From contig JAGTXO010000005.1 in assembly GCA_019448385.1 (NCBI GenBank), positions 1,465,184 to 1,529,183 on the forward strand: DNA of 64,000 bases. Reading direction: 5' to 3'. Position 1 is the first letter of the stretch, and each line of letters starts with the position of its first letter. Position numbers and translations under genes: made by a program. Under the pieces are notes generated by a model. The model ran no database searches. It was not told the DNA's origin and saw only the letters and a program-made list of their open reading frames with translations. This document shows, one piece after another, positions 58,050 to 64,000 of the stretch. Source of the DNA: Diacronema lutheri (Eukaryota > Haptophyta > Pavlovophyceae > Pavlovales > Pavlovaceae).

Positions 58050-60432
58050 CTCGCCACCGCTGACCGCGCGGAGCACCTCTTTGAAGACGACGCTGCGCGT
58101 CACGAGGTCCGGGCCGAGCGCAAAGCGGACGCGCGACGTGTGCCCGACGCGCGAAGCGGCCACGTGGAGCTGGCCGTGCGTGAAGCACGGCTCGGCGAGC
58201 CACACGCCCGCGCACCCGAGCGCTTGCCCCTGCGCCTCGTTACGCCGGCCGCACCGGGGAACTGGCGGCGCATCCGCACAAGCGCGAACGTGCCGTCGTC
58301 GGGCTAGTGGTGGTCGACACGCGCGACGAGCACGGTGCTGTCGCGCCCGGCGGCCGCGCCGGGGCGTGCGCACTCGAGCAGCCGGCCGCCGGCGCGCATG
58401 CCGCGCACGATCAGCCGCGTGCCGCCGCACAGCCCCTCGCCGGGCGAGAGGTTGCGCGGTAGCATCACCACCATCCCGGGCTTCAGGTCGAGGACGCGGT
58501 GCGGCATCTGCGCGTGCTCGAGCGAGTCGAGGAATTCGACCGACGCCAGCGCAATCTGCTTGCCCGCCCCGTCGTCGCGCCAGCTCGTCCGCCGACGCGC
58601 ACCTCGCCGCCGCGCCCGGGAAGCGGCCGATCGCCAGCCAGTTGATCCGCGCCACGTCCGTCTGCTTGGCGCAGAGCACCGCGCGGTCGCACAGCGAGCC
58701 GTCGTCGGTCCAACACGTCGCGCCGTGGACAAAGTCGTCACGAGCTCCGTCGGGTAGGCCGAGCCCACGCGGATGGGGACGCCGCCGACGGCCTCGGGCA
58801 GCTGCACGGGATCGAGCGGGAATGCGCCGGGCATGGCCCCGGCCGCCGGCACCGCCGCGGGAACGGCGCCGTCGCCGGGGCTGCGCAGCAGCTCCGCCCA
58901 CTCGCCCGCGCCGAGCGCGTCGCCCGTGTCGCGCGCCGCGCTCGAGGCGCGAACGTTCTCGACCAAGGCGTGCTGCCGATCGTGCTGCCACGGCGCCGAG
59001 TACTTGAGGCAGGAGCGCACGATCTGCGCGCGCGAGCCGCGCCGCACCACCGGCAAGCACTGGCGAAAGTCGCCGGCGAGCAGCAGCGTCTCGCCGCCGA
59101 AGCGCTCGTCGACGCCCGTCACGTCGCGCAAACACCGATCAGGCGAGTCGAGGTGGCACCGCGTCTGCATCGGCGCCTCGTCCCACACGACCAGCCGCCG
59201 CGGCGGCCAGGGAGCGCCCGCGCTCGGAGCGCGGCACGCCATTGAACGGCTTGCCCGTCGGAGTCGGCACCGCCGGGCACCTTGAAGGTCAAGTGGAAGG
59301 TGCGGCCGTCGGGCAGCAGCGTGGCGGCGACGCCCGAGGACGCGCCCACGACGACCGCGTGCCCATCCGCGCGCACGGCGGCGATAATGGCGCGCTCGAC
59401 GAACGTCTTGCCCGTTCCGCCCGGCGCGTCGCAAAGATGCAGCCGGTTGCCCACGCCGCGCAGCGCCGATTTGACGACCGCGCCGTGGAGCGCGCACTGC
59501 TGGCCGCCCTCGGCCATCGCCGCGCGCGCCGCCGCCGCGCTCGCAGCCCGCTCGGCGCGATGGTAGCCCTGCGCGCGCGCGAGCTCGCGCCCGCCCGGCC
59601 CGGCCGGCGCGCGCGCCGTGCGCAGACCGGCCACCGCCGCGAGCGCCGCCGCGCGCTCGCGCTCGTCGGGCACGTACAGCCCCGTGGAGTCGAACGTGTC
59701 GGCCCAGGCGGGCACGCCGTACGAGGCGAAGGCGTCCGAGCCGGGCTGCGGCCGCTGCTCGGCGCGCTTCAGGAGCATGACCCCGCACACGTTCCACTTG
59801 GTGCCAAACATCGAGCCCGTGAGCCCCGTGTAGACGCGGTCGAGCTGCGTGGCGATGGCGCAGACGTCCTCGTGCCGGATCTCGTCGACCGGTTCGCGCC
59901 GCGCGTCGACGAGCGGCACGACGCGCTCGGAGCCCGCCCACGTGAACGTGCGCGTCGACATGTTCAGCCGCGTGTGCGCGAGCGTGTCGTCCTCGTACTT
60001 GGGCTTGACGGCGGGCGAGAGCTTGCCGCGCACCTCCTCCTTCGAGAGGCCGCGCGTGTTGAGCAGCTCCTTCTGGCGCGCGTGCACCGTCTCGACGCGC
60101 TGATCGTCGATGGCGCGCAGGGCGCCAAAGTAGGCGTCCATCTGCGCGAGCGGCGCGCCTTCAATCGGCAGCTCCTTGTCGGTCACGCCGGCCGTGTACG
60201 CCGCCTTGTCGACGTCCGTCGGCCCGTACATGGTGCCAAAGTTGCCGTCGCCCGTGAGCTCGGGCCAGTCGACGACGCAGGGCGGCGAGACGAAGGCGAG
60301 CGCGCGGCGCGACGGCCCGTAGCTCAGCTTGTCGACCGTGCGCGCCTGCTCGCTCGGCTTGACCGGCCGCGTGCTCACGATCTCGCAGTTGACGAGCGCC
60401 GCGTCGAAGGCGCGCAGGTCGATGGCGGCCAT
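58050..60432 (-). pseudogene. Decayed SSB-like + PIF1/Helitron-type helicase gene
   Basis: ATG at 60432 (MAAIDLRAF). The first 330 residues (LSYGPSRRALAFVSPP, ARQKELLNTRGLSKEEV, NMSTRTFTWAG, MFGTKWNVCGVMLL) resemble the T7 gp2.5-like/DUF5871-type single-strand DNA-binding proteins of algal giant viruses; this match is from memory. A PIF1-type superfamily 1 helicase follows: Walker A DAPGGTGKTF (about 59410-59440), Walker B LVVWDEAPMQ, LLLAGDFRQCLPVV, AVLCAKQTDVARIN, GMVVMLPRNL and NEAQGQALGCAGVWLAEP...THGQLHVAASRVGH. These motifs lie in three frames with shifts near 59205, 58745 and 58620 and a stop at 58304, so the gene appears dead. PIF1 of this kind is carried by Helitrons, large viruses and virophage-like elements. 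Confidence 0.75.
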
Positions 60433-60611
60433 GGTCGTTGTGCGCGGGAGATCACGCTGCAGGCGGCTCCACAGTAGGTTCGAGAAAAAAAAAAAGCTGG
60501 GCCAACGGTCAGTCGAGCGCCACAAGCAATCCTCGGGAGCCGGTGGCCCAACCCAACCCAACGATCTTCGTCGCCACCCTTCGCGCGTTTTCCGTTCGCG
60601 CCCAAGCAGAC

Positions 60612-60908
60612 AATGAGACCACAATCTCGGTGCTGCTCGGCGCGATGATGGGCCTCAGCGGCTCGGTGGCGATCGTGCTCTACGTGCGCGCGCGACGTCG
60701 CGAGGTGCAGCACGGGCGCGTGGCGACGCCGCGCATCATCCAGCGCCAGCTCGAGCTGCAGCTGCCGTGGGGCCGGCCGGACGAGGCATCCGTCGCCTCG
60801 CGTGCCGAAACGCCGGGCGTCGAGGCCGCGTCGCGCTCGGTGCGCGACGCGGCGCCCGAGCCGGACCCGGACGAGGGCTACGTGCGCGTGGCGAGCGCGG
60901 CGTTCTGA
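60612..60908 (+). CDS. Small membrane protein or terminal exon, unknown
   Basis: An open segment after a possible acceptor (CCCAAGCAG at about 60603-60611) reads NETTISVLLGAMMGLSGSVAIVLYVRARRR, i.e. a single membrane helix with a basic stop, then a Glu/Pro tail ending EGYVRVASAAF at 60908. The 5' part of the gene is not resolved, and an ATG inside the helix is the only in-frame Met. An A11 run sits at about 60485. It may be the last exon of a gene divergent from the helicase. Confidence 0.35.
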   Translation, partial: NETTISVLLGAMMGLSGSVAIVLYVRARRREVQHGRVATPRIIQRQLELQLPWGRPDEASVASRAETPGVEAASRSVRDAAPEPDPDEGYVRVASAAF

Positions 60909-61002
60909 GGCGCGCACGACGTCGCCCAGCCAGAGCAGCCCGGGGCGGGGCGAGTCCGGCTGCGCGGAGGTCCGGCTCGAGCGGGCGGGCGCCATGCTCT
61001 GA

Positions 61003-61326
61003 GGCGCCGCCGCTTTCTAAAAGGGTGTAGGGTGTAGGGTGTAGGATGCAAAACAGGCCCTCCCCACATTTGGGCCCGACGTCATTCCTTCTTCGAAGCC
61101 GTGACGTTACTCACATACGAGTACTTTTACTTAGTGTAGGATGTATCTATTCTCTAAGTATTTGCATAGTGTAGGGTGTAGGATAAGTACGGTTACGAAA
61201 GTCCTACAGGGAGTGAAGGAATGACGCTGTGACGAAAGAAGGAATGACGTCGGGCCCAGATGTGGGGAGGGCTTGTTTTGCATCCTACACCCTACACCCT
61301 ACACCCTTTTGAAAAGCGGCGGCGCC
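61003..61326 (+). repeat. Inverted-repeat block 1
   Basis: Left copy of the block described above, with terminal repeats at about 61003-61093 and 61236-61326. Confidence 0.85.
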
Positions 61327-61553
61327 TCAGAGCATGGCGGCTCGACAGCATGGCGCCTATACAGCATGGCGTCGTCCAGCGTCACGCCGCGTCGTGGTCC
61401 TGCCGCTCCTCCGTGGCGCACGGATGGCGCTCCTCCGTGACGCAGCCGAACGACGTCGCGGCGTCACGGCCCGGGCGCAGTCGCCATCCTGGACGCCACG
61501 CTGGACGACGCCATGCTGTCGAGGCGCCATGCTGTCGAGCCGCCATGCTCCGA

Positions 61554-61874
61554 GGCGCCGCCGCTTTCTAAAAGGGTGTAGGGTGTAGGGTGTAGGATGC
61601 AAAACAAGCCCTCCCCACATTTGGGCCCGACGTCATTCCTTCTTTCGTCACAGCGTCATTCCTTCTCCCCCTATGGGACTTTCATAACCGTACTTATCCT
61701 ACACCCTACACTATGCAAATACCTAGAGAATAGATACATCCTACACTAAGTAAAGGTACTCGTATGTGAGTAACGTCACGGCTTCGAAGAAGGAATGACG
61801 TCGGGCCCAAATGTGGGGAGGGCTTGTTTTGCATCCTACACCCTACACCCTACACCCTTTTAGAAAGCGGCGCC
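61554..61874 (-). repeat. Inverted-repeat block 2
   Basis: Right copy, inverted relative to block 1: its AT-rich core is the reverse complement of the core of block 1. Confidence 0.85.
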
Positions 61875-62289
61875 GAAGGTGGGAGGATGCCACCCGTATG
61901 CGCGCGTTTGAACGTGCGCGGACGGCCGTTGGCTTCGCGCCCTTTCGCCCACGGTTTGCGCGCCAACGGACCAGTCCTCCGCGGGCGCCGCGCATCGTCT
62001 CAGGGGCGGTCGGTGTGGTACGCCGCGCGCATCGTCAGCGCCGCGGCGTCGAGCTCGGCGAGCGAGGGCGCGTACGTGACGCCGCTCAGCACCTCGTCCG
62101 CGCCCGCCCTCGTCGCGCTCGCCGCCTCCGCAGTGCGCGCAGGCGGCTTCGTGACGGCACGCGAGGCCACGCCGCGCGCCGCAGGTGCCTTCGCGCGCTG
62201 CATCGTCTGTCTGCCGGTCCGACGCGCTCTGCTCTGAACGAACGGACGGCACGCCCGACGAGATCTCGTCGCGTGCACGCTCGCACAGC

Positions 62290-63122
62290 ATGTACCCCCA
62301 GAACGTCTCCGAGCTGCTGCCCGACGAGATCTTCGGCGACGAGCTGCTCGTCGACCGGCACTACCGCGTGCGCATCCTTCAGCGCGTCGCCCGCCGCCGC
62401 GATGCGGCCGAGGCCAACTTTTGGCTCGACGGCGGGCCCGCCGACTCGGTCGTCGGCGCGTGCATGTGCGGCCGAATCTACGCGCTCAAGTGCATGGGCC
62501 GGCTCGTCCGCGGCGCCCGGATCCTCGCGCTGCTGCGCAAAAATGTGGCGCTCGCCATGTGCCGCGCACACCTCATGGGCCACATGCTCCAGCGCATCGT
62601 CGGCGACAGCGGCGTCGCGCGGCTGCTGCAGCTGGTTGCAGCTCGTTCGCGAGGATCACGACACGCTCAACGCCGAGCACCAGGCCTTGGAAGCACAGCA
62701 TGACACCGGCCAAGTCATGCGACGGCATGTGCGCGCGCGCCGACGCGCTCTCCAAGGACCTCGCACGGGCGCACGAGCACGCTCACAAGCTCGATGGCTA
62801 TCTGGTGTGGTTGCAGCGAGCGCCTCGGTGAGAGTGACTCTTTCAACGGAGCGCTCGAGAACCTGAACACGCGGTGCAGCATGAGATGTGCTGGCTCCAC
62901 GCCGAGATGTCGTCGCTCGTTGCGAGTTCGCCCGAGGCTTACGCGAACGACAGCGAGGCCACCGACTTCAAGGACCACGGCGTGTGCGTCGAGTTCGATG
63001 TCTTCAACCGCGACGGGGTCGAGGGCGCGCCCGTGCCCGCGACCGCGCCCACGAAGGCAGAGCCGGCATCGAGTCCGAGTGCATCGCGCCCGCACAGGCA
63101 GAGCCGGGCAGCGAGTCCGAAG

Positions 63123-63155
<33 letters not shown>

Positions 63156-63330
63156 GGCAGAGCCGCGCACCGAGCCCAAGTGAGCCAACGTGCCGCCGAA
63201 CTCGCCCAAGCTCTCGTCGGTCGACAGTCAGGCCACCGAGTACAAGACCTCCTACGCGAACTCACGTGCTCGCCACCTGCAACGCCTCGAGTTTACGCAC
63301 GCGTTCGAGTCTGTGCAGGCCGAGGTCGCT
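62290..63330 (+). pseudogene. Broken unknown gene with coiled-coil segments
   Basis: ATG at 62290 (MYPQNVSELLPDEIFGDELL) opens a compositionally normal frame with NFWLDGG and ACMCGRIYALKCMGRLV that stops at 62703. From about 62635 the continuation is in another frame (LVREDHDTLNAEHQALEAQH), then a further frame (CARADALSKDLARAHEHAHK), and later AYANDSEATDFKDHGVCVEF with a Pro/Ala repeat (CGCGCCCG units near 63125-63170). The coiled-coil pieces fit one original protein broken by indels, or exons I could not join. Family not recognised. Confidence 0.4.
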
Positions 63331-63780
63331 TAGCCAAAGCGCGCCAAGGTTCCGGCCACCGGCGCATCCAGCCGCTGGCTGCGCAACACGGCGGTGCGCA
63401 ACACCCGCAGCTCGGCCAACGGCAAGTAGCGCGCCGGCGCAGCGCACGGTATGCCGCGGCGAGCTCAGTCGCGAAGAGTGTCCGACTGGCCGCGCCCTCC
63501 ACGGGGTGCACGCGCACTCGGCGCGGTCCGGTCAGTCAGGGGGCCTCAGCTTGCGCGATGCCAGTTGCGAGCCCCCCCGGAATCCGCCATTCTATTCTAC
63601 TAGGCGTAATCAACCAAGCCCTTCCGGTCGCCCGCATTCCGGGGTCGGACCCTCCGTCGGCCCGGCTCGGGCCCTCCGTCCGCCGCGCCCGCTCGACCCC
63701 GAATTCTACTCCAAATCGGCCGGTCAGGAGGGTGTCTCGGTCCTAGGCTCGTCATAAGCCTCGCCCCGACCCCTCGAGCG
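63331..63780. other. Region without a recognised gene
   Basis: No gene supported. It contains locally AT-richer stretches (CGCCATTCTATTCTACTAGG) and repeated CGGCCCGGCTCGGGCCCTCCG-type sequence. Confidence 0.35.
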
Positions 63781-63935
63781 CTCATTGGCTGGCTTTTAAC
63801 CCTTGATTGTACGACCCGGGTCGTACTCTCAGCCTTACACTGGCCGGACCAGCCCGGACCGCGCCCTATATAGATGGTACTCATTATGCTGCGGGGCCCC
63901 ATCCGAATGCAATCAGAGCAAGACAAGATGAGGCC
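63781..63935 (+). promoter_or_regulatory. TATA-type promoter-like region at window edge
   Basis: Features in order: CATTGG (a CCAAT-box reverse complement as ATTGG, 63784-63788), a perfect 18-bp palindrome GTACGACCCGGGTCGTAC (63809-63826), TATATAG (63867-63873), and ATG at about 63929 opening a frame to the window end. Canonical TATA spacing is unusual for this window, where other promoters lack it, so it may belong to a mobile element such as an LTR. Confidence 0.35.
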
Positions 63936-64000
63936 AGCACACCCGCCCCGGCAATCCGCCCTCACGCTCCAAGAGTCAAAACTCGGGCACAAAGCCATCT

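Larger units (their letters stand above)
61003..61874. mobile_element. Nested palindromic inverted-repeat (foldback) element
   Basis: Two copies of a 321-324 bp block (61003-61326 and 61554-61874) lie in opposite orientation. Each block has its own terminal inverted repeats of about 90 bp, beginning GGCGCCGCCGCTTTC, with three GGGTGTA units and GGATGCAAAACA. The 227-bp spacer between blocks is also largely inverted-symmetric (arms with GAGCATGGCGGCTCGACAGC). The whole is an imperfect palindrome centred near 61438. The blocks are AT-rich (for example TAAGTATTTGCATAGTG) in a GC-rich genome. No coding capacity. It looks like a MITE or foldback element pair; target duplications were not found. 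Confidence 0.8.

Noticed and set aside
61021-61060. Telomere-like GGGTGTA repeats
   Set aside because: Only three units at the ends of each inverted-repeat block, mirrored at both ends, so part of the element rather than a telomere.
63850-63940. Third copy of the candidate guide-RNA motif on the minus strand
   Set aside because: Shares ACCATCTATA with the copy B motif but lacks ATCGGATTYGG and the hairpin at the right spacing; better read as a TATA box.
63600-63998. 132-codon minus-strand open frame at the window end
   Set aside because: No recognisable domain and it overlaps the promoter-like region; likely chance.
1-64000. tRNA or rRNA genes
   Set aside because: No cloverleaf with a GGTTCGA-type arm or rRNA core sequence was noticed by eye; a covariance search would be needed to exclude them.

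Overview
The window is a very GC-rich nuclear segment of a eukaryote, most likely a unicellular alga; a haptophyte-like genome fits, but this is inference. Support: spliceosomal introns of about 90-180 bp that can be placed by restoring conserved domains (many with a GTGCGC-type donor and a CAG acceptor), an R2R3-MYB factor, a SulP transporter, a BART-START protein, proline/SPR-rich proteins, and long G and C homopolymer tracts. GC content creates very long open frames on both strands, most of them antisense shadows.

Layout. 1-12.6 kb (+): the 3' part of a giant polyprotein gene (copy A): a 54-bp coding minisatellite, an OTU-like domain, a YqaJ/lambda-exonuclease-type PD-(D/E)XK nuclease and a C-terminal Fanzor1 (eukaryotic TnpB-like, RuvC) nuclease. 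13.5-32.8 kb: a compact block of ordinary genes in alternating orientation: PA-domain protein (-), SPR-rich protein (+), four-CBS protein (-), 2H phosphoesterase (+), coiled-coil protein (+), single-pass membrane protein with a large ectodomain (-), R2R3-MYB (+), BART-START (-), SulP/STAS (+). Divergent starts lie tens of bases apart in three of the four pairs, and three of the convergent ends carry poly(G) tracts. 33.2-52.1 kb (-): copy B, a second giant gene of the same family. With three exons it reads as one protein of about 6,200 residues: C48-like protease, coiled coil, degenerate OTU-like domain, further C48-like regions, YqaJ nuclease, chromodomain and Fanzor1. 52.1-54.9 kb: gene-poor, with poly(C) tracts. 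54.9-56.5 kb (-): a ubiquitin-specific-protease-like gene. 58-60.4 kb (-): a decayed gene joining an SSB-like region to a PIF1/Helitron-type helicase. 61.0-61.9 kb: a nested palindromic, AT-rich inverted-repeat element. 62.3-63.3 kb: a broken unknown gene; 63.8-63.9 kb: a TATA-type promoter-like region at the window edge.

The most notable system is the pair of giant protease/nuclease/Fanzor1 genes. Both Fanzor1 domains keep the three expected RuvC acidic residues, including the glutamate just before the TS..C zinc-finger motif. Downstream of each, outside the coding region, is a matching motif: a hairpin, then ATCGGATTYGG, ten bases, TATAC, ungapped from the first conserved base. It is a candidate guide-RNA scaffold or element end. 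Copy B is open throughout; copy A has one probable frameshift and a stop before its acidic tail. All functional statements rest on motif recognition by eye; no database search was possible.
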